Assembly (NCBI RefSeq): GCF_018219155.1
Contig: NZ_CP056123.1
Span: 4,411,505-4,475,504, forward strand
Direction: 5' to 3'
DNA length: 64,000 nt
DNA from: Moritella sp. 24
Lineage (GTDB): Bacteria > Pseudomonadota > Gammaproteobacteria > Enterobacterales > Moritellaceae
Both the position numbers and the translations under genes were made by a program. Below, in pieces: positions 48,643 through 62,548 of the stretch. The notes beneath the pieces are model-generated. The model saw only the letters and a list, made by a program, of their open reading frames with translations. It did not search any database and was not told where the DNA came from. Position 1 is the stretch's first letter. Each line of letters starts with the position of its first letter.

Positions 48643-49800
48643 ATGACATTTTTTAAAAACAGCATGGCCTATAGTATTTTAGGCCTGCTGATATTATTCT
48701 CATTAAACACTTATGCAGCCAATAATCAGTCCGAACTGAATCAACTTCGTGATCAAATCAAAGCACAAGACGCATCCATCAAAAAGAAACATCGTTATTT
48801 AAACGATTTATCCAAACAAACCCAAAGTACTGATCGTGCTATTAGTAAAGTCGCCGCACAATTGAGTAACACCCAATCCTTAATTCTCAATATCGAAAAA
48901 GATCTTGATAACCTAGTAGCACAACAAAAAACGTTATTAAAAGATAAAAAGAAACAACAAAACATCCTTTCCGCACAAATTGAAACAGCTTATCTAAGCG
49001 GTAATAACGATTACCTTAAATTAATCCTAAATCAACAAAACAGCAACGAAATAGAACGGTCACTGGTTTACTATCAGCACTTACATCAAGCTCGTGCTGC
49101 ATCAATTGCCGAATTTAATGACACCTTAGCTAAAATTGAGCAAAATGAAGAAGAACAAGAAAAAATAAAACAACAATTACTGGCCATCAAAACGTCACAA
49201 CAACAAAAGGCTAAGCAATTAGCACAACAAAAATCACAACAGAAGAAAAGTAATAGAAATATCGCTTACAGCATCAACAAACAGAAAAAAACACGGACAG
49301 AATTAGGCATTGCAGAACAAAAGTTAAAACAACAAATAGCGTTATTACGAAAACAGCAACAAATAGCACTATTAAAAAAACAACAAAGAGCACAAATATC
49401 CCTATCTGGATTAAAGCAATATAAAGGCAAATTAGACTGGCCAATAAAAGGTAAAGTACTACATAACTTTAACAGTAAACGCTTTAATAACGTCAATTGG
49501 CGTGGGTTAGTCATCAGCGCGAATGAAGGTACTAAAGTAAAAGCAGTTAGTGCAGGGAAAGTTGTCTTTGCAGATTGGTTACGAGGCTTCGGCATGGTGA
49601 CGATTATCGACCATGGTAAGGGCTACATGAGCCTTTATGGACATAACCAAACACTACTTAAAGTAACAGGTGAGAAAGTACGAAAAGGTGATGTTATTTC
49701 GTTAGCAGGACGCAGTGGTGGCCAACTTCAATCCGGAGTTTACTTCGAGATCCGTCATAAAGGTAAAGCCCTTAATCCACGTTCATGGCTTAAACGCTAA
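48643..49800 (+). CDS. envC: Murein hydrolase activator EnvC
   Basis: Periplasmic activator of the amidases AmiA and AmiB at the septum. A signal peptide (about 1-26, cut after TYAA) is followed by two long coiled coils rich in Gln and Lys (about 30-120 and 160-255) and a C-terminal LytM domain (about 275-385). The LytM domain lacks the full metal ligand set of active endopeptidases: MSLYGHNQ and YFEIRHKGK are present but the first His motif is not. This is as expected for EnvC. Confidence 0.93.
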   Translation: MTFFKNSMAYSILGLLILFSLNTYAANNQSELNQLRDQIKAQDASIKKKHRYLNDLSKQTQSTDRAISKVAAQLSNTQSLILNIEKDLDNLVAQQKTLLKDKKKQQNILSAQIETAYLSGNNDYLKLILNQQNSNEIERSLVYYQHLHQARAASIAEFNDTLAKIEQNEEEQEKIKQQLLAIKTSQQQKAKQLAQQKSQQKKSNRNIAYSINKQKKTRTELGIAEQKLKQQIALLRKQQQIALLKKQQRAQISLSGLKQYKGKLDWPIKGKVLHNFNSKRFNNVNWRGLVISANEGTKVKAVSAGKVVFADWLRGFGMVTIIDHGKGYMSLYGHNQTLLKVTGEKVRKGDVISLAGRSGGQLQSGVYFEIRHKGKALNPRSWLKR

Positions 49801-49804
49801 TAAT

Positions 49805-50059
49805 CTATATTGCGGTTTGTATTTCTAAATCAGTGATAAGAAATAATGCGTCATCACGATTTTCACCACACACATCACTACTGGCTTTGAAAGTATCGCA
49901 TAATGCCGGTCGTTCAGGGTCAGTAAATATCAAACAAAGATTATCAGCAGACAAGTTCACACAGCGAACACCTGCAGGTTTACCATCTGGCATACCAGGA
50001 ATATAACTAGTAATACTTGGCGCTTCACAACACGCCCCACAATTCATTCTGCATTGCAT
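49805..50059 (-). CDS. YkgJ family cysteine-cluster protein
   Basis: Small cytoplasmic protein, 84 residues, with the zinc/iron-chelating YkgJ pattern: CRMNCGACCEAP at the start, VRCVNL near 32, CLIF near 42 and PALCDTF near 52. Metal binding is likely but no activity is known. It is convergent with envC, separated by four bases, with no terminator between. Confidence 0.85.
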   Translation of the reverse strand: MQCRMNCGACCEAPSITSYIPGMPDGKPAGVRCVNLSADNLCLIFTDPERPALCDTFKASSDVCGENRDDALFLITDLEIQTAI

Positions 50060-50125
50060 AAAACAAACCTTAAATATCTAATGATTATAGCGTAAGATCA
50101 TCCTGCATCTAAAAAAGGGAACAGC

Positions 50126-50542
50126 ATGAGATTATCAGCATTTACCGTAACAGAATCGACACCACAGTTACTAATTGATATGACTAAATTGTATCGACCA
50201 TTTCAATCTAATGAAGCAGAGATTAAAAACGATTTCGATAAACTACTTCAAGATAACGGCCAGGCATTATTCGTTGCTAAATTTAATGACCGCCATATCG
50301 GTGGACTAATTATGCAATATAATGACTCGGAGCTAGTGTTAAGCTGTATTGCAGTGAGAGATATAACTCAACAGCGTGGTGTTGGTAAATATTTAATTCA
50401 GCAAGCAATCGAGCATGCGAAAACACAGCATCTAAAAACCGTTAAAATAATTAAAACGGCGCAAATAACACCCGAATTATCAGCATTCTTAATTCATCAA
50501 GGCTTCACAGAGCAAGACTCAGAATTTAACTTTAGCTGCTAA
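50126..50542 (+). CDS. PanZ/PanM-like GNAT protein (PanD maturation factor)
   Basis: GNAT-fold protein of 138 residues resembling PanZ, which binds acetyl-CoA and triggers self-cleavage of aspartate decarboxylase PanD in pantothenate synthesis. The acetyl-CoA loop QQRGVGKYLI lies near residue 90, and the N-terminal half is short, as in PanZ. Identity to E. coli PanZ is modest by eye, so a generic acetyltransferase remains possible. It has a bidirectional terminator 15 bases downstream. Confidence 0.75.
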   Translation: MRLSAFTVTESTPQLLIDMTKLYRPFQSNEAEIKNDFDKLLQDNGQALFVAKFNDRHIGGLIMQYNDSELVLSCIAVRDITQQRGVGKYLIQQAIEHAKTQHLKTVKIIKTAQITPELSAFLIHQGFTEQDSEFNFSC

Positions 50543-50556
50543 TAAATTACAGGTAT

Positions 50557-50590
50557 AAAAAAAGCCGATATCAATGATATCGGCTTTTTT
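50557..50590. terminator. Bidirectional terminator between panZ-like gene and rrn operon
   Basis: GCCGATATC, a three-base loop and GATATCGGC, with seven A before and six T after, form a strong stem that works on both strands. It ends the GNAT gene and the ribosomal RNA transcript. Confidence 0.9.
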
Positions 50591-50593
50591 CGT

Positions 50594-50610
50594 TCAAGAC
50601 AGCGTCTTGA
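50594..50610. repeat. Short hairpin near the rrn terminator
   Basis: TCAAGAC, AGC and GTCTTGA form a perfect 7-bp hairpin just upstream of the terminator on the rrn transcript. A processing role is possible. Confidence 0.5.
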
Positions 50611-50623
50611 ATCGTTCTTTACC

Positions 50624-50638
50624 CAAGGTAATACCTTG
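50624..50638. repeat. Conserved hairpin 3' of the distal 5S copy
   Basis: CAAGGT-AAT-ACCTTG is a 6-bp hairpin. The same hairpin follows the other 5S copy (50836-50850), where the pair nearest the loop is C-G and the loop differs, so the structure is kept while the sequence changes. Probably an RNA processing signal. Confidence 0.6.
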
Positions 50639-50650
50639 AATTAAAATTGG

Positions 50651-50769
50651 CGTTTGGCGATGCCCTACTCTCACATGGGGAAGCCCCACACTACCATCGG
50701 CGTTATTACGTTTCACTACTGAGTTCGGAATGGGATCAGGTGGTACCGTAACACTATGGTCACCAAACA
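50651..50769 (-). rRNA. rrf: 5S ribosomal RNA, distal copy
   Basis: 119-base 5S rRNA at the 3' end of the operon, recognised from the terminal helix TGTTTGGTG/CGCCAAACG and the conserved core (CCCATTCCGAACTC). It differs from the copy at 50863 at only two positions, 3 and 117, which pair with each other in helix I (T-A here, C-G there). Confidence 0.95.
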
Positions 50770-50800
50770 AATTTTTCGAGTCTTACGAATCATCTGCTCT

Positions 50801-50823
50801 TGTTTAAAACAACGTTTTAAACA
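50801..50823. repeat. 10-bp hairpin between the two 5S genes
   Basis: TGTTTAAAAC, AAC and GTTTTAAACA make a perfect AT-rich hairpin in the spacer between the 5S copies. No U tract follows, so it is more likely a processing site than a terminator. Confidence 0.55.
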
Positions 50824-50835
50824 TTATTCTCTACC

Positions 50836-50850
50836 CAAGGCTTTGCCTTG
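50836..50850. repeat. Conserved hairpin 3' of the proximal 5S copy
   Basis: CAAGGC-TTT-GCCTTG, the counterpart of the hairpin at 50624-50638, with flanking bases (ACCC before, AATTAAAA after) also shared. The duplicated unit therefore includes 5S plus about 35 downstream bases. Confidence 0.6.
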
Positions 50851-50862
50851 AATTAAAAGTGG

Positions 50863-50981
50863 CGCTTGGCGATGCCCTACTCTCACATGGGGAAGCCCCA
50901 CACTACCATCGGCGTTATTACGTTTCACTACTGAGTTCGGAATGGGATCAGGTGGTACCGTAACACTATGGTCACCAAGCA
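50863..50981 (-). rRNA. rrf: 5S ribosomal RNA, proximal copy
   Basis: 119-base 5S rRNA directly downstream of 23S after a 139-base spacer. Same core as the distal copy, with terminal helix TGCTTGGTG/CGCCAAGCG. Two 5S copies in tandem in one operon, about 212 bases apart, are also seen in some Vibrio, Shewanella and E. coli operons. Confidence 0.96.
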
Positions 50982-51120
50982 AATTCTATTTGCTTTCAAA
51001 ATGTATCTTTAAAATCTGAAAAGCTATAAATAAAGAAGTCTTTAAAACCTATCTTTCGATAAATAGTAGTGTTCAATCAATTCTTAAGTCGATATTTCAA
51101 TTAATCATACTTTAATTTGT

Positions 51121-54012
<2,892 letters not shown>

Positions 54013-54156
54013 ATACAATCTAAAGTCGACCGTACAATTGAAATAACTAGGTATTATCTAGTTTTTTTCGCCTCAAGAATACTCAAGAACACTATATTGT
54101 TACGAACTTAATCGTAACGTGTTTTAAGAACTTCTTTATTTATTCAGCTTTCCAAA

Positions 54157-54169
54157 TTTTTAAAGAGCA
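54157..54169 (-). promoter_or_regulatory. boxA antitermination element before 23S
   Basis: The minus strand reads TGCTCTTTAAAAA, a boxA that loads NusB and S10 on the spacer transcript so that polymerase passes through 23S. Confidence 0.7.
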
Positions 54170-54231
54170 ATTTGCTAAAAAGCAAAGATAAACATTGTTG
54201 CTTAGCTTTGATTTTTAATCAGAAAGAAAAG

Positions 54232-54307
54232 TGGTATCCCGTACGAGATTTGAACTCGTGTTACCGCCGTGAAAGGGCGGTGTCCTAGGCCTCTAGACGA
54301 ACGGGAC
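54232..54307 (-). tRNA. tRNA-Glu (anticodon TTC)
   Basis: 76-base tRNA in the 16S-23S spacer, with acceptor GTCCCGT, anticodon loop CCTTTCACG and an encoded CCA end. The T-loop reads GTTCAAATC. It is the only tRNA in this spacer, as in E. coli rrnB-type operons. Confidence 0.96.
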
Positions 54308-54426
54308 ACAATTTACTTTCTACGACTGGACTTCAACTCAGTCGTTATCTTATTTTCATAAGATTGTCTTTAACGTTTCTATTCAAGCAATTTGTGTGGG
54401 CACTTACAAAAATTAACAACTTTACG

Positions 54427-55971
<1,545 letters not shown>

Positions 55972-56171
55972 AAGTTTTTTTGACTGATACCTAAAATCAT
56001 TACTGATAATAAGTATCAAGTCGGCTCAATGAATTCTGTACTTCAACAACAAACCGAGGTTTATTGTTTATAAAACCAAATCTTTCGATTTAATTTAATG
56101 TTCATAATTACATTGATATAATTTTTGGTCATTATATCTCTGTAAGTACTCACACAGATTGCTTGAATAAA

Positions 56172-56184
56172 TTGTTAAAGAGCA
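56172..56184 (-). promoter_or_regulatory. boxA antitermination element before 16S
   Basis: TGCTCTTTAACAA on the minus strand, identical to the rrn leader boxA of E. coli, lies about 200 bases before 16S and about 35 bases after the predicted -10. Confidence 0.85.
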
Positions 56185-56218
56185 TACTGAGCGGCTGTTG
56201 CCGTGTCAGTGAGGTCGC

Positions 56219-56246
56219 ATTATAGAGATATGGATCACATTGGCAA
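56219..56246 (-). promoter_or_regulatory. rrn operon promoter
   Basis: TTGCCA, a 16-base spacer and a perfect TATAAT, then the GC-rich discriminator GCGACC, which marks stringently controlled rRNA promoters. The sequence from the -10 on (TATAATGCG then CACTGACACGG) is strikingly like E. coli rrn P1. Only one promoter was recognised, and the next 100 upstream bases are AT-rich as an UP element would be. Confidence 0.8.
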
Positions 56247-56553
56247 GTGCTAATTTCAAAAAATAGAAAAAACAAATCAACAGGTCAAAAACCGAACAAT
56301 AAAGCGATATACCAGACAAAACTTCACAAAAGAGATAAATAAGTCAATTTATCCTATCCATAAGCCCATTAAATACGGAATCGAATATCATAATTATTGT
56401 GCGGAACAATCGTTTGATGCAAACAGTCAATTTACCGATGTATGAATAGTGTTGATTCAAAATTGCAAAGAGATATAGAGAGATTTTAGATAAGCTAAAA
56501 AGAAAAAGATAAGAAGTAATATAATAGGGAAGTTATTGTAGCGGAAATAAAAA

Positions 56554-56575
56554 AGCCAGAGCGTGAGCTCTGGCT
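56554..56575 (-). terminator. Rho-independent terminator of the alpha operon
   Basis: AGCCAGAGC, a four-base loop and GCTCTGGCT form a 9-bp stem, followed on the minus strand by a U run. It lies 15 bases after rplQ. Confidence 0.9.
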
Positions 56576-56589
56576 TCTAATACTATTTA

Positions 56590-56973
56590 CTATTCTTCGT
56601 CAGCAGCTTCAACAGCTGGACGATCTACTAGTTCGATGTAAGCCATAGGAGCTTTATCGCCAGTACGTAGACCACATTTTAAGATTCGAGTATAACCGCC
56701 TGAACGGTTTTCGAAACGTGGGCCTAATTCTTTAAATAGTTTACCTACAACTTCATCGCTGCGGGTACGAGCAAATGCTAGACGACGGTTAGCTACGCTA
56801 TCCGTTTTAGCAAGTGTAATTAGAGGCTCAACTACACGACGTAATTCTTTAGCTTTAGGCAGAGTCGTTTTAATGATCTCGTGACTAACTAAAGAACATG
56901 CCATATTACGGAACATAGCCTGACGGTGGCTGCTGTTACGATTTAGTTGACGACCACTCTTACGATGGCGCAT
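56590..56973 (-). CDS. rplQ: 50S ribosomal protein L17
   Basis: Large-subunit protein L17, 127 residues (127 in E. coli), starting [17 protein letters not shown] and ending in an acidic tail. It is last of the alpha operon, 40 bases after rpoA. Confidence 0.98.
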   Translation of the reverse strand: MRHRKSGRQLNRNSSHRQAMFRNMACSLVSHEIIKTTLPKAKELRRVVEPLITLAKTDSVANRRLAFARTRSDEVVGKLFKELGPRFENRSGGYTRILKCGLRTGDKAPMAYIELVDRPAVEAADEE

Positions 56974-57013
56974 GAACTTATCCTTCTTACAAAAATCTTT
57001 TGACTAGTGTTTA

Positions 57014-58000
57014 CTATTCGTCAGCAATACTTGCTGGCGGCCAGTTTTCTAGGCGCATACCTAGAGAAAGACCACGCGAAGCTAGAACATCTTTAATTTC
57101 AGTTAAAGATTTCTTACCAAGGTTAGGCGTTTTAAGTAACTCAACCTCAGTACGCTGAACAAGATCACCAATATAGTGAATTGCTTCTGCTTTTAGGCAG
57201 TTAGCTGAACGAACAGTAAGTTCTAAATCATCAACAGGACGTAGCAGTATCGGATCGAACTCTGGTTTCTCTTCTTTCTGCTCTGGTTCCGTTACATCAC
57301 GAAGATCAACGAAAGCATCAAGCTGTTCAGCCAGAATTGTAGCAGAACGACGAATAGCTTCTTCAGGATCTAATGTTCCATCAGTTTCCATATCGATTAC
57401 TAACTTATCAAGGTTAGTACGTTGCTCTACACGAGCAGATTCAACATTGTAAGCAATACGGCTTACAGGGCTGAATGCAGCATCAACAAGCAAACGACCG
57501 ATAGGACGCTCTTCATCATCAGCATGTACACGTGTAGAAGCAGGAACGTAACCACGACCTTTAGCAACACGAATACGCATACTGATATCTGCTTGACCGG
57601 TTAAATTACAAATCACATGTTCTGGATTTACAATCTCAACATCACCATCATGAGTGATGTCACCTGCCAATACAGGACCTGTACCTGACTTAGTTAAAGT
57701 TAGTAACGCTTCGTCTTTGCCTTCAAGTTTGATTGCAAGACCTTTCAAGTTAAGAAGAATTTCAAGAACATCTTCTTGAACGCCTTCTTTACTGCTGTAC
57801 TCATGGAGTACGCCGTCGATCTCAACTTCTGTTACAGCACAACCTGGCATAGAAGAAAGTAGAATACGACGTAAAGCATTACCTAGAGTGTGACCAAAGC
57901 CACGCTCTAACGGTTCAAGTGTTACCTTGGCACGTGTTGAGCTAATTTGCTCAATATCAACAAGTCTTGGTCTTAGAAATTCTGTTACAGAACCCTGCAT
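57014..58000 (-). CDS. rpoA: RNA polymerase alpha subunit
   Basis: 328 residues. The N-terminal assembly domain (about 1-235) has the family's [15 protein letters not shown] near residue 37. The C-terminal UP-element and activator-binding domain (about 250-328) has [12 protein letters not shown] with the Arg that contacts DNA. It follows rpsD by 26 bases. Confidence 0.99.
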
Positions 58001-58026
58001 GTATGTCCTCTCTTATGAAGTTAACC

Positions 58027-58647
58027 TTACTTAGAGTAAAGTTCAACAATAAGCTGTTCGTTGATGTCTGCAGACAGATCAGAACGTTCAGGAACACGTT
58101 TGAAAACGCCTTCAAGAGTCTTACTGTCAACTTCAACCCAAGATGCTTTCTCGCGCTGCTCAGAAATTTCTAGAGCTGAAGCGATACGAGCTTGCTTCTT
58201 AGCCTTCTCGCGAATGCTAACTGTATCGTTAACTTTCACTTTGTAAGAAGGGATATTTACAACTTTACCGTTTACAACGATTGCTTTGTGGCTTACTAAC
58301 TGGCGCGATTCCGCACGAGTTGAACCAAAGCCCATACGATAAACAACGTTATCTAGACGGCCTTCTAATAAAGCAAGTAGGTTTTCACCAGTGTTACCTT
58401 TTAGACGAGCAGCTTCTTTATATAAGTTACGGAATTGCTTTTCAAGTACACCGTACATACGACGAACTTTTTGCTTTTCACGTAGTTGTAAACCGTAGTC
58501 AGATAGACGAGGTTTACGAGCACCATGTACACCAGGTGCGTTATCAATTTTACACTTAGATTCAATCGCGCGTACGCCACTTTTCAAGAAAAGATCTGTA
58601 CCTTCACGACGACTAAGCTTGAGCTTTGGGCCCAAATATCTAGCCAT
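58027..58647 (-). CDS. rpsD: 30S ribosomal protein S4
   Basis: Primary 16S-binding protein and, in E. coli, the translational repressor of the alpha operon. The 206 residues include the S4 RNA-binding domain near 96-156. The N-terminal four-Cys zinc motif of some homologues is absent, as in E. coli. Confidence 0.99.
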   Translation of the reverse strand: MARYLGPKLKLSRREGTDLFLKSGVRAIESKCKIDNAPGVHGARKPRLSDYGLQLREKQKVRRMYGVLEKQFRNLYKEAARLKGNTGENLLALLEGRLDNVVYRMGFGSTRAESRQLVSHKAIVVNGKVVNIPSYKVKVNDTVSIREKAKKQARIASALEISEQREKASWVEVDSKTLEGVFKRVPERSDLSADINEQLIVELYSK

Positions 58648-58674
58648 GTTCTTTCTCCAATATTCCTAAAAGCG

Positions 58675-59064
58675 TTATACGCGACGCTTTTTAGGTGGAC
58701 GACAACCATTGTGAGGGATTGGTGTAACATCAGTGATGTTAGTAATTTTATAACCAATCGCATTCAATGCACGAATAGAAGATTCACGACCAGGACCAGG
58801 GCCCTTAACCATAACTTCTAAGTTTTTAAGACCGTACTCTTTAGCCATTTCACCAGCACGCTCAGCAGCAACCTGCGCAGCGAATGGAGTTGACTTACGA
58901 GAACCACGGAAGCCTGAGCCGCCTGCAGTTGCCCAAGATAAAGCATTACCTTGGCGATCTGTGATTGTCACAATAGTGTTATTGAAAGAAGCATGAACGT
59001 GTGCAATACCGTCAGCAACTTGCTTTTTAACGCGCTTACGAGCGCGAGTTGGAGTTTTAGCCAT
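58675..59064 (-). CDS. rpsK: 30S ribosomal protein S11
   Basis: 129 residues (129 in E. coli), with the C-terminal [12 protein letters not shown] characteristic of the family. Thirteen bases separate it from rpsM. Confidence 0.99.
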   Translation of the reverse strand: MAKTPTRARKRVKKQVADGIAHVHASFNNTIVTITDRQGNALSWATAGGSGFRGSRKSTPFAAQVAAERAGEMAKEYGLKNLEVMVKGPGPGRESSIRALNAIGYKITNITDVTPIPHNGCRPPKKRRV

Positions 59065-59077
59065 TACTCGTCAGCTC

Positions 59078-59434
59078 CTATTTCTTGATAGCTTTACGCG
59101 GACCTTTACGGGTGCGCGCATTTGTTTTAGTGCGTTGACCACGTAGAGGTAAGCTGCGACGGTGACGAATACCACGGTAACAACCGAGGTCCATCAGACG
59201 CTTGATATTCATACTTACTTCACGACGTAGGTCACCTTCTACAGTGTACTTACCTACTTCTTCGCGAAGAAGTTCTAGTTGAGCTTCTTCTAGCTCTCTG
59301 ATCTTAGCTGTTTCAGCGATACCAGTTGCAGCACAGATTGCTTTCGCACGTGTTGCACCAATACCGAAAACACCAGTCAGGGCAATGACTGTATGCTTTT
59401 GATCAGGAATGTTAATGCCGGCTATACGGGCCAC
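59078..59434 (-). CDS. rpsM: 30S ribosomal protein S13
   Basis: 118 residues (118 in E. coli). The real start is the GTG at 59434, giving [13 protein letters not shown], with GGAG eight bases upstream. An ATG at 59518 would add 28 unrelated residues and lies inside the predicted leader structure. It is first gene of the alpha operon; a GTG start is also used by E. coli rpsM and is part of its S4 control. Confidence 0.97.
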   Translation of the reverse strand: MARIAGINIPDQKHTVIALTGVFGIGATRAKAICAATGIAETAKIRELEEAQLELLREEVGKYTVEGDLRREVSMNIKRLMDLGCYRGIRHRRSLPLRGQRTKTNARTRKGPRKAIKK

Positions 59435-59520
59435 TATACCACTCCACTTAAGGGTTGAATAAAAGATTGCTCTCTTCGAAAAGCCCGTAAGGATACTCAG
59501 AAGAGAGATGTATTGCAATA
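59435..59520 (-). promoter_or_regulatory. Alpha operon leader, probable S4-repressed ribosome-binding site
   Basis: The rpsM leader has an 8-bp stem (CTCTCTTC at 59500-59507 with GAAGAGAG at 59470-59477) enclosing TTACGGGCTTTTC, followed by AACCCTT before the SD, which could pair with GGG of the loop as a pseudoknot. That is the layout of the E. coli alpha leader bound by S4. The assignment rests on layout, not on a covariance search. Confidence 0.55.
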
Positions 59521-59522
59521 GA

Positions 59523-59556
59523 AACTTGGAATAGATTTTTACATTTATTCCAAGTT
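59523..59556 (-). repeat. Long hairpin between rpmJ and rpsM
   Basis: AACTTGGAATA and TATTCCAAGTT pair over 11 bp around a 12-base loop, 14 bases after rpmJ. No U tract follows, so this is probably a processing or stability element at the spc-alpha boundary. Confidence 0.55.
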
Positions 59557-59569
59557 CCTAATTTTTTGT

Positions 59570-59683
59570 TTAACCTTGGCGTTGTTTATGCTTTGGTTCA
59601 ACACAGATTACGCGTACTACACCGTGACGTTTGATCACTTTGCAATTACGACAAATCTTTTTAACAGATGCACGAACTTTCAT
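59570..59683 (-). CDS. rpmJ: 50S ribosomal protein L36
   Basis: 37 residues beginning [14 protein letters not shown], with the zinc ligands C-x2-C, then Cys and His in [10 protein letters not shown], so it is the zinc-binding form of L36. It lies between secY and rpsM as expected and was found by hand because of its size. Confidence 0.97.
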   Translation of the reverse strand: MKVRASVKKICRNCKVIKRHGVVRVICVEPKHKQRQG

Positions 59684-59723
59684 TTCTTACTCCGTAACTG
59701 TTATAGGACATGCTCAAACTAAA

Positions 59724-61049
59724 TTATCGACCGTAGCCTTTTAAATTAGCTTTTTTAAGAACATCACCATACTGATGAGACATCATATGGGTCTGAACTT
59801 GAGCCATAAAGTCCATGATTACCACAACCATAATAAGTAATGACGTTCCACCGAAATAGAACTGCACACCCATAGCTTGTGTCATGAACAATGGTACTAG
59901 ACAAATAAATGTAATATACAAAGAACCCGCTAGAGTCAATCGTGACATTACTTTATCTATATACCTTGAAGTTTGTTCGCCTGGTCTAATACCTGGGATG
60001 AACGCCCCGCTCTTCTTCAAGTTATCTGCCGTTTCACGTGGGTTAAATACCAACGCTGTATAGAAGAAACAGAAAAAGATAATCGCTGCTGCATAAAGCA
60101 TTACATACAAAGGTTGTCCTGGCTGTAGAGCCAAGGAAATATCAGTAAGGAAAGATAAACCTTCATTCTGACCGAACCATTGTGCAAGCGTTCCAGGAAA
60201 CAAAATTATACTCGAAGCAAAAATAGCTGGAATAACACCGGCCATATTAAGCTTTAACGGTAAATGCGTGCTTTGAGCTGCAAAAACACGTCGTCCTTGT
60301 TGGCGTTTTGCGTAGTTTACCACAATTCTACGCTGACCGCGCTCTACAAATACAACAAAGTATGTAACAGCAAAAACAACACCAGCTAACACTAACAATA
60401 ACAGACCGTGAAGGTTACCATCGATAACCTGCTCGATTGTTTGTCCGATAGCTGGCGGCATACCAGCAACAATACCTGCAAAAATTAATATTGAGATACC
60501 ATTACCAATACCGCGTTCGGTAATTTGTTCACCTAACCACATTAAGAACATAGTACCAGTTACTAAACTTACTACAGCAGTAAAGTAAAAACTTAACCCT
60601 GGATTATGGACAAGTCCATCAACCATGTTAGGTAAGCCTTTTGCAATACCGATAGCTTGGAAAGTACCTAAGAACAATGTTCCGTAACGGGTATACTGGC
60701 TAATTTTACGTCGTCCCGCTTCACCGTCTTTTTTCAATTCAGCAAGAGCAGGATGAACTACAGTTAATAACTGTATGATAATAGAGGCCGAAATATACGG
60801 CATAATACCCAACGCAAAAATAGACGCACGCTCAAGCGCACCACCAGAGAACATGTTAAACATTTCTAAGATGGTACCCTTTTGCGAGTCAAACAGCGTA
60901 GCAAGTACAGAGGCATCAATACCAGGGATCGGAACAAAAGAGCCTGCGCGAAATACAATAATTGCACCTAACACGAACCATAAACGACTTTTCAATTCTG
61001 ATAAGCCACCTTGCGATTTATTCGTTTCCAATCCTGGTTTTTTAGCCAT
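59724..61049 (-). CDS. secY: Preprotein translocase subunit SecY
   Basis: Ten-helix central channel of the Sec translocon. The 441 residues (443 in E. coli) contain [17 protein letters not shown] near 34 and the cytoplasmic loop with [17 protein letters not shown] near 240. It starts five bases after rplO. Confidence 0.99.
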   Translation of the reverse strand: MAKKPGLETNKSQGGLSELKSRLWFVLGAIIVFRAGSFVPIPGIDASVLATLFDSQKGTILEMFNMFSGGALERASIFALGIMPYISASIIIQLLTVVHPALAELKKDGEAGRRKISQYTRYGTLFLGTFQAIGIAKGLPNMVDGLVHNPGLSFYFTAVVSLVTGTMFLMWLGEQITERGIGNGISILIFAGIVAGMPPAIGQTIEQVIDGNLHGLLLLVLAGVVFAVTYFVVFVERGQRRIVVNYAKRQQGRRVFAAQSTHLPLKLNMAGVIPAIFASSIILFPGTLAQWFGQNEGLSFLTDISLALQPGQPLYVMLYAAAIIFFCFFYTALVFNPRETADNLKKSGAFIPGIRPGEQTSRYIDKVMSRLTLAGSLYITFICLVPLFMTQAMGVQFYFGGTSLLIMVVVIMDFMAQVQTHMMSHQYGDVLKKANLKGYGR

Positions 61050-61054
61050 TTGTA

Positions 61055-61489
61055 CTATCCTTCGATTTGACCGCCTGCAGCAACAATCGCTTCAACAGCA
61101 CCTTTCGTAGCTTTAATGCCACGAATTGTAACTGGTCGAGTGATTTCACCAGATAAAACAACTTTAACAAACTGGATGTTTTTTGTAACAAGACCAGCTG
61201 CTTTAAGTGTGTTTAGATCTACAACATCACCTTCAACTTTAGCGATTTCATTTAAACGTACTTCAGCTGTTACTAGCTGCTTACGTGAAGTGAAACCGAA
61301 TTTAGGAAGACGTTGTTTCAAAGGCATTTGACCGCCTTCAAAGCCAGGACGAATGCCGCCGCCAGAGCGAGACTTTTGACCTTTGTGACCACGACCACAA
61401 GTTTTGCCTAGACCAGAACCGATACCGCGGCCTACACGTTTAGCGCTTGGCTTAGAACCAGCTGCTGGAGATAGAGTATTTAAAAACAT
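61055..61489 (-). CDS. rplO: 50S ribosomal protein L15
   Basis: 144 residues (144 in E. coli), with the Gly/Arg-rich N-terminal extension ([19 protein letters not shown]). The ATG shares one base with the rpmD stop (TAATG). Confidence 0.99.
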   Translation of the reverse strand: MFLNTLSPAAGSKPSAKRVGRGIGSGLGKTCGRGHKGQKSRSGGGIRPGFEGGQMPLKQRLPKFGFTSRKQLVTAEVRLNEIAKVEGDVVDLNTLKAAGLVTKNIQFVKVVLSGEITRPVTIRGIKATKGAVEAIVAAGGQIEG

Positions 61490-61668
61490 TACGCTTCCTC
61501 CACTTTAATCATGTAAGCTACTTTGTTAACCATACCACGTACACATGCTGTATCTTCCAATACTACACTGTGGTTGATTTTACGAAGGCCTAAACCAACT
61601 AGTGTCGCACGGTGTTTAGGTAAACGACCGATTGCACTTTTAGTTTGAGTTACTTTAATTTTAGCCAT
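61489..61668 (-). CDS. rpmD: 50S ribosomal protein L30
   Basis: 59 residues (59 in E. coli), [15 protein letters not shown] at the start, with [13 protein letters not shown] in the middle. Read by hand, since it is too short for a standard frame list. It ends on the first base of rplO. Confidence 0.97.
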   Translation of the reverse strand: MAKIKVTQTKSAIGRLPKHRATLVGLGLRKINHSVVLEDTACVRGMVNKVAYMIKVEEA

Positions 61669-61673
61669 GGTAA

Positions 61674-62174
61674 TTACCCTAGAATTTCGTTAACAGGTAG
61701 GCCACGTTTAGCTGCGATTTGTTCTGGTGATTGCATACCAGTAAGCGCGCCAATAGTAGCTCGTACAACGTTAATTGGGTTAGTTGAACCGTAAGCTTTA
61801 GAAAGTACGTCATGTACGCCTACAACTTCTAGTACTGCACGCATTGCACCGCCGGCAATGATACCTGTACCAGCAGATGCTGGACGCATGAATACTTTAG
61901 AACCAGAGTGACGACCTTTAACTGGATGTTGAAGAGTCACACCGTTTAGCTCAACAGTTACGATGTTACGCTTTGCTTTTTCCATTGCTTTTTGAATAGC
62001 AGCAGGTACTTCGCGAGCTTTACCATAACCAAAACCTACGCGGCCAGCACCGTCGCCCACTACTGTAAGAGCAGTGAAGCTGAAGATACGACCACCTTTA
62101 ACAACTTTTGAAACACGGTTAACTGCAATCAATTTCTCTTGCAGATCACCTGTTTGGTTTTCAACTTTTGACAT
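61674..62174 (-). CDS. rpsE: 30S ribosomal protein S5
   Basis: 166 residues (167 in E. coli), with the S5 double-stranded-RNA-binding-like domain ([18 protein letters not shown] near 26) and the C-terminal fold. Five bases separate it from rpmD. Confidence 0.99.
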   Translation of the reverse strand: MSKVENQTGDLQEKLIAVNRVSKVVKGGRIFSFTALTVVGDGAGRVGFGYGKAREVPAAIQKAMEKAKRNIVTVELNGVTLQHPVKGRHSGSKVFMRPASAGTGIIAGGAMRAVLEVVGVHDVLSKAYGSTNPINVVRATIGALTGMQSPEQIAAKRGLPVNEILG

Positions 62175-62188
62175 TTCCTACTCCTGCC

Positions 62189-62539
62189 TTAAAACTGAAG
62201 GCCAGCTTCACGAGCGGCGTCAGCTAATGCTGCAACACGACCGTGATATTGGAAACCTGAACGATCGAAAGCAATTTTAGTAACGCCTTTTTCGATAGCT
62301 CGCTCAGCAACCAGTTTACCGATTACTTTAGCTGCTTCAACGTTACCACCATAGCTGATCATTTCACGAACTGCTTTTTCTGTAGTTGTAGCAGAAACCA
62401 ATACTTCCGCATTCGGTGTAATAACCTGTGCATAAGTATGGCTTGGAGTGCGGTTAATCACTAAACGTGTTGCACCCAATTCTTGCATTTTCTTACGTGC
62501 GCGAGTTGCGCGACGAAGACGTGCAGATTTCTTATCCAT
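62189..62539 (-). CDS. rplR: 50S ribosomal protein L18
   Basis: 5S-binding protein, 116 residues (117 in E. coli), starting [17 protein letters not shown] and ending REAGLQF. Confidence 0.99.
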   Translation of the reverse strand: MDKKSARLRRATRARKKMQELGATRLVINRTPSHTYAQVITPNAEVLVSATTTEKAVREMISYGGNVEAAKVIGKLVAERAIEKGVTKIAFDRSGFQYHGRVAALADAAREAGLQF

Positions 62540-62548
62540 AGTATTACC

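Larger units (their letters stand above)
55972..56589. other. rrn leader and upstream region
   Basis: About 620 bases without a gene. From 55972 to about 56212 is the 16S leader with boxA. 56219-56246 is the promoter. 56250-56550 is AT-rich with no recognisable gene. 56554-56575 is the rplQ terminator. Confidence 0.8.
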
